Origin: a virus | Length of the DNA: 34,803 nt | Strand: one strand, 5' to 3' | IMG/VR virus record: IMGVR_UViG_3300048586_000854 | Coordinates: 1-34,803 of that record | Shown: positions 1 to 7,534 of the stretch, piece after piece | Layout: every line of letters starts with the position of its first letter | Numbering within the stretch: position 1 is the first letter of the stretch | The notes under the pieces: generated by a model | What the model was told of the DNA's origin: nothing | Databases searched by the model: none | What the model saw: the letters and a program-made list of their open reading frames with translations, nothing else | Made by a program: the position numbers and the translations under genes

Positions 1-483
1 ATGAGCCACGCCTTTGCCCTCGCGGGCCGGTCCTTCCGTGGGCTGGCGCCCGTTCTCGCCCTCGCCGCCCTGCTTCTGGCGAACCTGCTGCCGGCCGGCG
101 CAGCGCCTGAAAAGCTCAACATCCTCACCAAGGCGGGGCCGGTCGCGGTGAATATCGAACTGGCGGTGACGCCGGCCGAGCGGGCCAAAGGCCTGATGTA
201 CCGGACCGAACTGGCGCCCGATGCGGGGATGCTGTTCGACTTCGGCGTCGAGCAGCCGATCTATATGTGGATGAAGAACACCTATATCCCGCTCGACATG
301 CTGTTCATCCGCTCCGACGGGCGGATCGCCAGCATCGCCACCGACACGGTGCCGCTGTCCACCGAGACCATCTCTTCCGGCCCGCCGGTGCGGGCGGTGC
401 TTGAATTGCCCGCCGGCACGGTGCGCGCCAAGGGAATCGCCGTCGGCGACCGCGTCGAGTACCGGCTGTTCCGCGAGCGCTAA
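1..483 (+). CDS. DUF192 family exported protein (host)
   Basis: A 160-residue protein whose ATG is the first base of the window, so an upstream start cannot be excluded. Residues about 15-34 form a hydrophobic signal segment ending in AGAA, so export to the periplasm is likely. The rest is the compact DUF192 (COG1430) domain: the family signature is visible as ERAKGLMYRTEL, DAGMLFDF and YMWMKNTYIPLDMLFI. The biochemical role of the family is not established. It is a host gene lying just outside the prophage; the left attachment site begins 133 bp after its stop codon. Confidence 0.9.
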   Translation: MSHAFALAGRSFRGLAPVLALAALLLANLLPAGAAPEKLNILTKAGPVAVNIELAVTPAERAKGLMYRTELAPDAGMLFDFGVEQPIYMWMKNTYIPLDMLFIRSDGRIASIATDTVPLSTETISSGPPVRAVLELPAGTVRAKGIAVGDRVEYRLFRER

Positions 484-616
484 CCACTGCCGCGCCGCGC
501 TGTGGGCGGAGGAGATAGCGGGCATGATGCGGTGCTACCGCGTTGAGGGGCACAATGGCGCACGCCGCAGCGAAGGCGCAACCGCCGGGAAATCGTCACC
601 TCGCTTATAGGGTGGA

Positions 617-640
617 CTGGTCGGGGCAGCAGGATTCGAA
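617..640. repeat. attL of outer prophage (24-bp repeat, tRNA 3' end copy)
   Basis: The 24 bases are identical to 33306-33329, including GGGGCAGCAGGATTCGAA, which is the complement of the T-arm and acceptor end of the tRNA-Pro. Immediately after it the sequence departs from the tRNA (aactccc instead of aacctgc). This is the displaced tRNA 3' end expected after site-specific integration into a tRNA gene. The base before the repeat differs between the two copies (a at 616, g at 33305). Confidence 0.95.
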
Positions 641-731
641 ACTCCCTCAAGCCCTTGATTTATCTTGCTTCCGTTCTGACGTTTGCTCACCGGCCCTCTC
701 CCTCGCCCGGCAGGGGCGCCGGGGCGTTCTG

Positions 732-1967
732 CTACTCGTCCTTGGCCTTGGTCGGCCGGCTGCTGGCGCGGATGCGCGCGACTTCGGCCGTCTGCTTCTC
801 GGTCTTGCGGATGTAGCGCGGCGTTGTCGCCAGATTGGAATGGGTGAGGTGCGCGGCGATGGCGCGGATATCGGCACCGGCCTCGAACGCCTCGGTGGCG
901 CCGCCGGCGCGGCTGTCCATGGACCAGACCGAGTCCGGTATGCCGGCCGCGCGGGCGATCTGCCGGAACCATTTCCGATAGCTGCGCTCGCGCACCGGCA
1001 GGCCATGCTCTCCCTTGACGATGGCGCCGGTGCGCTCGTCATGCGGGACGGATTCGAGCAGCGGGAAGAGCAGGGGATAGGACTGCAAGTCGAAGACCGT
1101 CCGCGCCTTGGTCTTCGATGTGCGCAGGCGCAGCCGCCAGCCCGGCAGGTTGTCCCAGCGAAACGCGCCGGTCCATGTCTCATCGCCGTGGTGGATGGCG
1201 CCGGGGGCTTCGGGGTTCGCCGGCCCCCATTCGCCAATGATGTCCTTCTGCCGCAGCATCAGCTCGAATTGCGCGGCAACGCCGATCGCCATGTCGCGCT
1301 CACCAAGCTCGAGCGCCTTGGCGATGAACGCGACGGCCTGGCCGAGGCTCATTTCCTCTTCGCGCGCGCCGGGCCGCTGGAAGCGGAGATTTTTCAGCCG
1401 CTCGGCCAAGGCGCCGCATTCGTCATAGCCGAGGGCGTGACCGAAGCGGAGCAACTGGCGCAGCATAGACACCGCATCATGGGCGCGCTTGGGGCGCGGC
1501 GGCTTGCCCCCTTCGGCCGGTGCGCCCCAATTGCGAAACCAGCGCTTGATATCAAGCACGGTGACACCGGGCACCACGCGCGCGCCGACGGTCGCCTCGA
1601 TGACCTTGAGGCTGTCGACATAGCTCTTGCGGGTGTTGGCCTTCACCTCGCGAAATGAGCTGTCCGGGTGCTCCTGAAACAGCCGGGAGAGGCTGAGGAT
1701 GGTGCCGTCATAGACCGTAAGCGGGCGCTCATTGCCGGCGAAGGTGGCGATCCACTCGCGCAGCCGCTCCGTATGGTCGCGGCAGGCGGCGGCGATCTGC
1801 TCTTCGCTCAAGCCTTCGGCGAGGCGCACCGTGCGGTCAGGATAGCCCTTGCAGTCACGGCAGACCTGAGAGGCCACCCAATAGGCCGCGCGGCGCCCGT
1901 CAGTGCGCGTCCGCCATTTTAAGCCCGGGGCGTCGCTTCTTGGGGGCATCCCAGTTTTCTTCGCCAT
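732..1967 (-). CDS. int: Tyrosine recombinase (integrase of outer prophage)
   Basis: About 411 residues, catalysing integration and excision at tRNA-Pro. Catalytic features in the C-terminal half: Arg in FELMLRQKDII, Lys in TSKTKAR, the box SMDSRAGGATEA, His in AHLTHSNLATT and the Tyr nucleophile in TPRYIR. The usual HxxR motif reads DSR here, with Asp-Ser before the Arg instead of a His. I chose the ATG of MAKKT; a TTG five codons upstream is also possible. The gene lies 91 bp from attL and points towards it, the standard arrangement, and it overlaps the upstream wHTH gene by about 68 bp. Confidence 0.92.
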   Translation of the reverse strand: MAKKTGMPPRSDAPGLKWRTRTDGRRAAYWVASQVCRDCKGYPDRTVRLAEGLSEEQIAAACRDHTERLREWIATFAGNERPLTVYDGTILSLSRLFQEHPDSSFREVKANTRKSYVDSLKVIEATVGARVVPGVTVLDIKRWFRNWGAPAEGGKPPRPKRAHDAVSMLRQLLRFGHALGYDECGALAERLKNLRFQRPGAREEEMSLGQAVAFIAKALELGERDMAIGVAAQFELMLRQKDIIGEWGPANPEAPGAIHHGDETWTGAFRWDNLPGWRLRLRTSKTKARTVFDLQSYPLLFPLLESVPHDERTGAIVKGEHGLPVRERSYRKWFRQIARAAGIPDSVWSMDSRAGGATEAFEAGADIRAIAAHLTHSNLATTPRYIRKTEKQTAEVARIRASSRPTKAKDE

Positions 1968-2211
1968 CCTCGGCCATTCCAACGGTGACAGTTTTGCCCA
2001 GACCGTTGCTCGCGTCCAGCCATGTGCGGACAGCGGGGTAATAGCGCCCGCCGAACTGGGTATTGGCGCGCGGGAAACCCTTGGCCTCCAGCGCCTTCAG
2101 GATCGAGCGGAAACGGTCAAGGCCGATATGCGGAGCCACGATTTCGCGCAGCTGGCGGTCATTGAGAAACAGCGGCGGGGCAGCGCGAAGAGCGGAAGGG
2201 TCGTCGCTCAT
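1900..2211 (-). CDS. Winged-helix protein, probable excisionase/integration cofactor
   Basis: 103 residues. The central part (LNDRQLREIVAPHIGLDRFRS, then ALEAKGFPRANTQFGGRYYPAVRTWLDA) looks like a small winged-helix DNA-binding domain: a helical segment, a recognition-like helix and a beta-hairpin wing. The C-terminal tail overlaps the start of the integrase gene out of frame, so the two are translationally linked. Small wHTH genes directly upstream of tyrosine integrases commonly encode recombination directionality factors; that role is inferred from position and size and no specific family is certain. Confidence 0.6.
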   Translation of the reverse strand: MSDDPSALRAAPPLFLNDRQLREIVAPHIGLDRFRSILKALEAKGFPRANTQFGGRYYPAVRTWLDASNGLGKTVTVGMAEDGEENWDAPKKRRPGLKMADAH

Positions 2212-2414
2212 GAAAGAAGCGCCCAGATGAGCCATGCGACCAGCGAGGCGATGGTGGCGCAGGCGATGTTGATGCAGCCAATGATGGCCGGCCCCATATC
2301 GGGGAAGTAGTTCTTCGGCTCGGCCGGCGGGATTTTCCATATGGCGGCTGCGAACACAGCCACGTTGATGGCCAGCGGGACAACCCACCACCCGAGGCCA
2401 AGCGAAACAGTCAT
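2208..2414 (-). CDS. Small two-TM membrane protein
   Basis: 68 residues with two hydrophobic segments, VVPLAINVAVFAAAIW near the N-terminus and IIGCINIACATIASLVAWLIWALL at the C-terminus, joined by a short polar loop. It should lie in the inner membrane. Its stop overlaps the start of the downstream wHTH gene and its start overlaps the upstream gene by 4 bp, so it belongs to the leftward early operon. No family recognised and no function assigned. Confidence 0.6.
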   Translation of the reverse strand: MTVSLGLGWWVVPLAINVAVFAAAIWKIPPAEPKNYFPDMGPAIIGCINIACATIASLVAWLIWALLS

Positions 2415-2557
2415 GTGCTTGCTCCATGGATAACAGCCCGCAGCGCGGCGATGGCGCTGTCGATGAGGCCGATGTGCTGCACGTCCGTCGCGACCACGCA
2501 GGCGCCGAAGAAAAGCAGCAGGACGATGGTGATGGGGCGGGAGGGGTTGCCGCTCAT
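2411..2557 (-). CDS. Small single-TM protein
   Basis: 48 residues beginning MSGNPSRP, followed by one hydrophobic stretch (ITIVLLLFFGACVVAT) and a short polar tail. It is linked by 4-bp overlaps to genes on both sides in the leftward operon, which is the main support for its being translated. Not recognised. Confidence 0.5.
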   Translation of the reverse strand: MSGNPSRPITIVLLLFFGACVVATDVQHIGLIDSAIAALRAVIHGAST

Positions 2558-2817
2558 AGCCGCGCCTGAAGCTCGGCGAGCCGCTCTTGGCGCACCTTGA
2601 TTTCGGCTTCCAGCCGGCGGATTTCCTCGTGCTCCGTGCGGGACTTGTACTCGGCCGCGACCCCGGCACAGTCGAGCAGATCGGCGGCGAGCGCCTTCGC
2701 CTGTGCCACGGTGAGCAGCGCGACATCTTCTGCCTGGGGCTTGCCACCGGCGGGATCGAGATGGGAGCGCCGCAGCTGGATCATGCCGCGGCTGTGCTCG
2801 GCTTTGACGTTGCCCAT
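2554..2817 (-). CDS. Small coiled-coil phage protein
   Basis: 87 residues. The N-terminal part (LRRSHLDPAGG, VALLTVAQAKALAADLLDCAGVA) is followed by a charged helical C-terminal third (HEEIRRLEAEIKVRQERLAEL) with heptad-like leucine spacing, suggesting a coiled coil. Start and stop overlap the neighbouring genes, including the last base of the sliding-clamp gene. Function unknown; it may be a small DNA- or partner-binding accessory protein of the early operon. Confidence 0.55.
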   Translation of the reverse strand: MGNVKAEHSRGMIQLRRSHLDPAGGKPQAEDVALLTVAQAKALAADLLDCAGVAAEYKSRTEHEEIRRLEAEIKVRQERLAELQARL

Positions 2818-4028
2818 CACGCCGCTTCTCCGTCGCCGAAGAGGGCGCCCTGCTCCGGACGGCGGCGCAGCACCTGCAGCCAGACGACGGCGATGATGCT
2901 GGGGTCGTCCGGGTTGCGCAGGCGGACGGGCTTGTTCTCCGCCGTCGACCAGATCTCGATCGTGCCGCGCCCCAGCGCCTCGATCGCTTTGAGGGCGAAG
3001 GCGGGGCGGATGCCGATGCGGCCGGGGCCGGTGCGCGCAACGATGGGGGCGCTCTCGGCGCCGTAAATGCCCTCGGAATGGTTGTCGAGCCAGAGAGACA
3101 GATCGCCCTCTTCGCCCCATTCCAGCCCCACGGCGCGCTCGTCGCTGCCGGCGACGCTGGCGAGGCGCTTGAGCGCGGCGGTGAAGCTGTCGCCCGCCAG
3201 GGTGAGGCATGTGCCTTCCGCCGGCGGGATCACCCGCTCATAAGGCGGGAAAGTGTTCTCGATCAGCCGGGTGACGTAATGCAGCTTCACCCCGCTTGTG
3301 GCGCCCCGCACGGCGACGACGTTCTCGCCGGCATGGATTTCCAGCGGCACCTCGCCGAGGCGCAGGATATGGGAGACGCTTTCGGCCGGCAGCATGAGCC
3401 CGCGCGGACGGGCGGCGCGGACGCCTTCCGCTTCCCGCCGCTTGGGGAGATCCTGCGCGCCCTCGGGCGCCTCGACATCGGCGGCGAGCAGGACATAGCT
3501 GTCCGTCGCGGCGCCCCACAGCGTGCCGTCATCTTCCGAGGTGTGGAGATAGACGCCCTCCAGATAGGCCAGCGCCGGCTGGCTCTTGGCGGCGGCGGCG
3601 CAGGGCAGATCGAGCACCCGGCGGACTTCCTCCGGCATCAGCATGAAGCGGGCCGTGGCGCCGTTCGGCTCGAAAGCGGAGGGGAAATCGCCGGCCGGCA
3701 GCACATGCAGCTGATAGCGGCTGCGGCCAGCTTTGAGCGTGGCGAGGGCGTCGCCCGCGTCGAAGCTCACTTGCGAACCTTCCGCGAAGTCCTTCACCAG
3801 CCGGGCGAGGATGGCCGCTTCCACACACGCCGCGCCCTCGCGCGACACGACAGCCGGGATTTCGGCCTCGGCATAGGCATCGTGATCCGTGGCGGCGATG
3901 AAGAGGCGATCCCCTTCCGTGCGCAGCCGCAGCATGGCGAGCATCGGGATCTTGGCCTTGGCCTTCGCCAGATGGCCGACCGCGTTGAGGGCGGCGAGCA
4001 GATGGGTGCGCTCGGCAATGATCTTCAT
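2817..4028 (-). CDS. dnaN: Phage-encoded DNA polymerase III sliding clamp (beta)
   Basis: 403 residues, close to the usual 365-400 of bacterial beta clamps, and recognisable along its length. The N-terminal domain begins MKIIAERTHLLAALNAVGHLAKAKAKIPMLA style with the first-domain pattern LRLRTEGDRLFIAATD; LPAGDFPSAFEP lies at the domain 1-2 junction, and the third domain has ENTFPPYERVIPP. A DnaN would form a ring on DNA that tethers a polymerase. I see no phage polymerase here, so it would have to recruit the host polymerase. The ATG is followed 3 bp upstream by the stop of the preceding gene. A second replication-initiation homologue, DnaA-like, is on the other arm of the prophage. Confidence 0.88.
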   Translation of the reverse strand: MKIIAERTHLLAALNAVGHLAKAKAKIPMLAMLRLRTEGDRLFIAATDHDAYAEAEIPAVVSREGAACVEAAILARLVKDFAEGSQVSFDAGDALATLKAGRSRYQLHVLPAGDFPSAFEPNGATARFMLMPEEVRRVLDLPCAAAAKSQPALAYLEGVYLHTSEDDGTLWGAATDSYVLLAADVEAPEGAQDLPKRREAEGVRAARPRGLMLPAESVSHILRLGEVPLEIHAGENVVAVRGATSGVKLHYVTRLIENTFPPYERVIPPAEGTCLTLAGDSFTAALKRLASVAGSDERAVGLEWGEEGDLSLWLDNHSEGIYGAESAPIVARTGPGRIGIRPAFALKAIEALGRGTIEIWSTAENKPVRLRNPDDPSIIAVVWLQVLRRRPEQGALFGDGEAA

Positions 4029-4030
4029 GG

Positions 4031-4306
4031 TCAGGCTCCGGAGGAGGGGCGCGCCGCGCGCTGGGCGGCCATATGGGCGGCGTACGCCTTGCGGCATTCG
4101 TGTTCCGACGCCCATTTCGGGCGCGTCCAAAGGTTCAAGCGGGCGTGCGCCTCTTCGGTCAGCCCGTCGCGAAACAGGCTTTCGGCCTCGCTGGCGAGAT
4201 CGCATTCCAGCCCGCGTGCGCGGACGATCACGCTCTTGAAATCCTCGCGGGTGGCGGTGCCGTTCTTCACAAGGCCCCGAAGCCGGTAAATGCTTTCAGT
4301 GACCAT
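4031..4306 (-). CDS. Hypothetical early phage protein
   Basis: 91 residues, alpha-helical in appearance and mildly charged (YRLRGLVKNGTATREDFKSV, LASEAESLFRDGLTEEAHARL). No motif I can name. It lies 3 bp upstream of the clamp gene and overlaps the upstream zinc-protein gene by 11 bp, so it is co-transcribed with both. Confidence 0.55.
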   Translation of the reverse strand: MVTESIYRLRGLVKNGTATREDFKSVIVRARGLECDLASEAESLFRDGLTEEAHARLNLWTRPKWASEHECRKAYAAHMAAQRAARPSSGA

Positions 4307-4592
4307 GACCGCCCCCATCGGAAGCGGCGACGAGCACCTGATGGACGACGCTGTCCGGCGCCGGCCGACCGTTCTGCAGGAGGCCTGTTTCGCCGCAGCA
4401 GTCGCAGGGGCCGGGCATGCTGAAGTGCCCGCCGCCGCACCCTGCCGTGTAGGTCTGGCGATAAGTCCCTTGCCCTGCACAAACCGGGCAGACCTGGCCA
4501 ATGAAGTCGCGGCGCAGCCGGGATAGCCCGCGCGCCAGCGCCGCCGCGTGCTCGGCCTCGTGGCCATAGGGGATGAGACAAGATCGACGCAT
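4296..4592 (-). CDS. DnaJ-type zinc-finger protein
   Basis: 98 residues. Two cysteine clusters are visible: CPVCAGQGTY in the middle and CDCCGETG about 30 residues later, the CxxCxGxG pattern of DnaJ-like zinc domains, with a third Cys (AGCGGGH) between them. There is no J domain, so it is a free-standing zinc protein. In phages such proteins are widespread but mostly uncharacterised. It overlaps the next gene of the leftward operon. Confidence 0.6.
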   Translation of the reverse strand: MRRSCLIPYGHEAEHAAALARGLSRLRRDFIGQVCPVCAGQGTYRQTYTAGCGGGHFSMPGPCDCCGETGLLQNGRPAPDSVVHQVLVAASDGGGHGH

Positions 4593-4596
4593 TGCC

Positions 4597-5031
4597 TCAC
4601 CCCTCCATCGTCTGGCCGAGAGGGGTGCGCTCGAACGGGATCATGCCCAGCGCCTGCATGTAGAGATCGACAATCGCCGCATGCTCGGCGCGCTGGTCGG
4701 CATCCTCTTTGCGCAGGCGCAGGATGGCGCGCAGGGCCTTCACGTCGAAACCCGTGCCCTTCGCCTCGGCGAAGACATCCTTGATGTCGTCGGCGATGGT
4801 CTTCTTTTCCTCCTCCAGCCGCTCGATGCGCTCGATGAAGGATTTCAGCTGCCCCTTCGCGAAGCCGGCGGCGGCGTCGGACAAGGGCGCATCATCGGGC
4901 TGGTCGTTCGGCCGTTCGGCCCCCTGCTCCAGCGCCGCCGTGGTTTCGGTCGCCTTGGTGGATTTGCGCGGCCGGGGCGCCTCGCTGCCCCAGCGCTCGA
5001 CGGGACCCTTTGCTGCGGAGGATTTGGCCAT
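4597..5031 (-). CDS. GapR-like DUF2312 DNA-binding protein
   Basis: 144 residues. The C-terminal 80 residues carry the DUF2312 pattern: [37 protein letters not shown] and ILRLRKED. In Caulobacter this domain (GapR) clamps overtwisted DNA ahead of replication and stimulates topoisomerases; that is family knowledge. Here the N-terminal 55 residues are a low-complexity, charged extension absent from typical chromosomal GapR. The start is supported by a GAGGTGAGC ribosome-binding region. Its placement in an early operon with a clamp suggests a replication or nucleoid role, by inference. Confidence 0.8.
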   Translation of the reverse strand: MAKSSAAKGPVERWGSEAPRPRKSTKATETTAALEQGAERPNDQPDDAPLSDAAAGFAKGQLKSFIERIERLEEEKKTIADDIKDVFAEAKGTGFDVKALRAILRLRKEDADQRAEHAAIVDLYMQALGMIPFERTPLGQTMEG

Positions 5032-5033
5032 GC

Positions 5034-5147
5034 TCACCTCCCCGCGCTGGCAGCGAGCAGCAGGCCGACGGCGCCGCTGAGGGCGATGCCCCACAGCGCC
5101 CAGGCGAGGCGGGCGGATGGCGAGAGACGGCGCAGGCAGGCGAGCAT
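5034..5147 (-). CDS. 37-residue single-TM peptide
   Basis: A very short gene reading [20 protein letters not shown], then a hydrophobic stretch ending [10 protein letters not shown] strong GGAGG-rich ribosome-binding region lies just upstream of the ATG, and the stop falls in the ribosome-binding region of the next gene. One membrane-spanning helix with a positively charged N-terminus. Function unknown. Confidence 0.45.
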   Translation of the reverse strand: MLACLRRLSPSARLAWALWGIALSGAVGLLLAASAGR

Positions 5148-5164
5148 GGGAGCCTCCTCCTCGC

Positions 5165-5287
5165 TCAGGACAGGATGCCGACCCAGACGAGGCCGACGGC
5201 GATGGAGCCGAAAAAGGCCGCGAAGGGCATGGCCTCACGCAAGGCGAGGCCGATATCGCGGGCGGTGATGGGCGAGGGGGCGTGCAT
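5165..5287 (-). CDS. 40-residue single-TM peptide
   Basis: Short gene starting [19 protein letters not shown] and ending in a hydrophobic helix ([16 protein letters not shown]). It fits tightly between the cupin gene and the 37-residue peptide gene in the same orientation. Support is mainly the packing of the operon and the clean membrane segment; no family recognised. Confidence 0.45.
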   Translation of the reverse strand: MHAPSPITARDIGLALREAMPFAAFFGSIAVGLVWVGILS

Positions 5288-5295
5288 GGGGTGCC

Positions 5296-5838
5296 TCACT
5301 CGCAGCCGGGGCCGACGGCGCCGGGGTCATCCGGCGAGACAAACCGCTTCCACGGAATCCAGCCGCCGGCCGGGCTGCCTTTCGGGCACCAGAAGCCCCA
5401 TTCGCGCACACGCGGGCCGACGATGAAGAGGGTGATGGCCGGACGCGGCGCCATGGCGCGCGGCGACCATGTGAGCGCGAGCCGATGGGCGAAACGCGGG
5501 CCGCGCCAGACGATGGCGCCGGGCGTGAGGTGGCGGGTGCGCTGATGCGCCGGTTCCGCCGCCAGTGCCGGGATGGGCGCATAGGTTTCGATCAGATCGC
5601 CCTGCAGCAGGATGGACAGCGAGGGCCACGGGTGATCGTGCAAGGCGCGGTCATCATCATCCCGCTGGAAATCGTGCAGGTAGATGTTGAAGAGAGCGTT
5701 GCGCGGCAGGAGCCACCAGCGGCGCATATAGGGGCGCTCCGCCCCGCCGATGAGCATATCCGCCGGGCGGCGGGCCATGACGGCGAGGGCGGCGCGCAGC
5801 AGGCGGCGGCGGAGGCCGGCGGGGAGGTGCAGGGTCAT
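5296..5838 (-). CDS. Cupin-like phage protein
   Basis: 180 residues. A metal-binding cupin-type segment is visible in the middle: FNIYLHDFQRDDDDRALHDHPW gives His-x-His plus acidic residues, followed by strand-rich SLSILLQGDLIE, then WRGPRFAHRL with a late His. Conserved aromatic blocks (RRWWLLPRN, WGFWCPKG, WIPWKRF) mark the ends. Proteins of this type recur in alphaproteobacterial prophages, without a known substrate. The stop codon is 9 bp from the start of the next small gene. Confidence 0.6.
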   Translation of the reverse strand: MTLHLPAGLRRRLLRAALAVMARRPADMLIGGAERPYMRRWWLLPRNALFNIYLHDFQRDDDDRALHDHPWPSLSILLQGDLIETYAPIPALAAEPAHQRTRHLTPGAIVWRGPRFAHRLALTWSPRAMAPRPAITLFIVGPRVREWGFWCPKGSPAGGWIPWKRFVSPDDPGAVGPGCE

Positions 5839-6140
5839 TGCGCTGCCCCTTCCAGAGCGGCGACGATCTCCATCCAGTCGTGATCTTCGAGCACGAGATC
5901 CTGATCATCCGGCCTGACGCCGAGAAGGTGGGTCTTGATGAGGTTGGAAAGTGCGAGCCGCCGAGCCTGCGTCTCGGTCTTGAAGACCACGTACTCGCGC
6001 TGGGAGAAGCCGCCGCGCGCACCCACCATCGTGGGGCAGCCGCAGGGCTTCACGCCGTCGAACGCTGCGGCGCCGCAACCGCAGCAGCGAAAGTCCTCCG
6101 AGGAGGGAAGGCGGGGCGTCTTCGGGGTGTGCAGGGTCAT
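5835..6140 (-). CDS. Small zinc-ribbon-like protein
   Basis: 101 residues with an N-terminal Cys cluster, CCGCGAAAF followed by CGCP about ten residues later, enough to bind one zinc. The rest is charged with no further motif (YVVFKTETQARRLALSNL, DDQDLVLEDHDWMEIVAAL). It overlaps the cupin gene by 4 bp. Not recognised. Confidence 0.5.
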   Translation of the reverse strand: MTLHTPKTPRLPSSEDFRCCGCGAAAFDGVKPCGCPTMVGARGGFSQREYVVFKTETQARRLALSNLIKTHLLGVRPDDQDLVLEDHDWMEIVAALEGAAQ

Positions 6141-6415
6141 TGCACCGCTCCGTGCGTCCCGGCGCGCAGCAGGTCCTTTGCATCGGCGGCGGCGCATCTG
6201 GCGCCTTCCGTGATGTCGTCGATCACCTCCTCGGCAGAGCGCCCGGTGGCGACGCTCACCGTGCAGGCATAGGTGCCGAGCATGTACGCCATGGCGATGA
6301 GCATGGTCGAAATGGCGTGCTGCGCCGGCACCTCGCGGCGCTCCGTCTCGCCGCACAGCGCCTGAAAGCCGGCATTGGCGATGCCCTTAATCTCGGGAAA
6401 AGTCGGCGGCGACAT
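6137..6415 (-). CDS. Hypothetical phage protein
   Basis: 92 residues (MSPPTFPEIKGIANAGFQAL at the start). The middle is moderately hydrophobic (AISTMLIAMAYMLGTYAC) and the C-terminus is acidic then basic. It overlaps the next gene by 4 bp. No motif identified; conserved position in the leftward operon is the main support. Confidence 0.5.
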   Translation of the reverse strand: MSPPTFPEIKGIANAGFQALCGETERREVPAQHAISTMLIAMAYMLGTYACTVSVATGRSAEEVIDDITEGARCAAADAKDLLRAGTHGAVQ

Positions 6416-6657
6416 GGCTCGCTCCGCTCCGCGCTGGGTGAATGGGTTGCCGTCTCTCCGGCTGTCACGCCCAAGGTGTCGCGCTGTTGCTCGCCCTCAT
6501 CGCCGCCGGGCGGCTTCTGGGCTCACGCTGAGGACAGGACGTTTTCTCGCTGCGGGAATGAAAGAGCCGGGGCGCGTGGGGCTCAGGTATGAAACACGCG
6601 CCCCGGCGAGTGCCCGGCGGCCAAGGAGGAACCGCCGGGCGCGCCCTGGGAGGAGGC

Positions 6658-6930
6658 TCAGGAGAGATGGCGAGAGGCGCGGGCGCGGACAGTTTCCAGC
6701 GCGTCCGGCAGCGTCTCGACCAGCGCGGGCTTGGACCAGCCAAGCGTCAGCAGGTCTTCCTCCTGCATGCTGCCCTGGCGGGCGATGATGCCCTCAATCT
6801 CGCGGGCAAGACGCTCGACCGTGTCGGTATAGGCTTCAGCCCGCACGGCGGCGGACACGCGGTCGCAAATGGCGCCGGCCTCATGGGGCGGCAGCGCGAG
6901 GGCGGACGTGGGCAGGAAGGGGCTGGGCAT
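6658..6930 (-). CDS. First gene of leftward early operon, hypothetical
   Basis: 90 residues with a helical look. RVSAAVRAEAYTDTVERLAREIEGIIARQGSMQEEDLLTLGW is typical of small phage regulators or replication helpers, but I do not recognise the family. It is the first gene after the PL promoter/operator at 6968-7010; its ATG has a GGGAG ribosome-binding site. About 240 bp without a convincing gene separates it from the rest of the operon. Confidence 0.55.
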   Translation of the reverse strand: MPSPFLPTSALALPPHEAGAICDRVSAAVRAEAYTDTVERLAREIEGIIARQGSMQEEDLLTLGWSKPALVETLPDALETVRARASRHLS

Positions 6931-6967
6931 GGTGTGCTCCCATCAACGCAAGGGGTGATGGGGGCGG

Positions 6968-7010
6968 ACGATACGAAACGTACAGGCGAGCGTCAACACA
7001 AAACGTACAG
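6968..7010 (-). promoter_or_regulatory. PL promoter with two CI/Cro-type operators
   Basis: On the minus strand TTGACG (complement of 6991-6996), a 17-bp spacer and TATCGT (complement of 6968-6973) form a good sigma70-like promoter reading towards 6930. Two copies of the motif CGAAACGTACAG overlap it: ACGAAACGTACAG at 6973-6985, inside the spacer and -10, and CAAAACGTACAG at 6999-7010, just upstream of the -35. The same motif appears at PR, so this is the left operator. Confidence 0.72.
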
Positions 7011-7076
7011 CGCGCCGATGTGCTTGGGGCTTGCGATCGAGATGGCTACAATCAGGCCGATTATTCGGGGGTGGGC

Positions 7077-7532
7077 ATGGGGATAGTTAAATGCCGCGAT
7101 TGCGGCCAGATGGTCGGATCAAGCGCGGATCGATGCATTCACTGTGGCGCGCGGCGCAGGTCTTCCAACGGCGTGGCGGCTATCATCGCTCTGGCCCTGT
7201 TCGGCGGAGCGTTCGCATGGATGGCAACGCGCGAGACCACAACCAGCGGGGACGACCCTGCACTTGCGCAAGCGGCCTCCGCCTGTTGGGTTGCAATCGA
7301 GTATGTGCGACGCACCCTCAAAGCGCCGTCAACTGCCAGTTTCAGCGACTGCAGCGACAGCCGGGAAACGTCCGTTGTCCGGCTCGATGGTGCGCGGCCC
7401 CGCTATAGGGTCGACGGCTATGTCGATGCGGAGAACAGCTTCTCCGCCAAGCTGCGGAGCAACTACAGGGCCGTGGTTGAGCTTGATGACCCTGCCCGGA
7501 AAACTTGGACGTTGGTCGACCTAAAGCTCTAA
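7077..7532 (+). CDS. Zinc-ribbon membrane protein, likely lysogeny cargo
   Basis: 151 residues. The N-terminus has a zinc ribbon (KCRDCGQMVGSSADRCIHCG), then one transmembrane helix (GVAAIIALALFGGAFAWMA), then a domain that should be outside the membrane, containing two Cys (SACWVAIEYVRRTL, SFSDCSDSRE) and a beta-rich end (RYRVDGYVDAENSFSAKLRSNYRAVVEL). It sits between PL and the repressor gene, where lambdoid phages keep genes expressed in the lysogen, such as exclusion functions. That role is inferred only from position. Confidence 0.6.
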   Translation: MGIVKCRDCGQMVGSSADRCIHCGARRRSSNGVAAIIALALFGGAFAWMATRETTTSGDDPALAQAASACWVAIEYVRRTLKAPSTASFSDCSDSRETSVVRLDGARPRYRVDGYVDAENSFSAKLRSNYRAVVELDDPARKTWTLVDLKL

Positions 7533-7534
7533 GG

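Noticed and set aside
543-1658. Long plus-strand frame over the integrase
   Set aside because: A shadow of the integrase coding sequence in GC-rich DNA; the integrase has catalytic motifs.
3078-4289. Long plus-strand frame over the sliding clamp
   Set aside because: Shadow of dnaN; the clamp is recognisable along its whole length.
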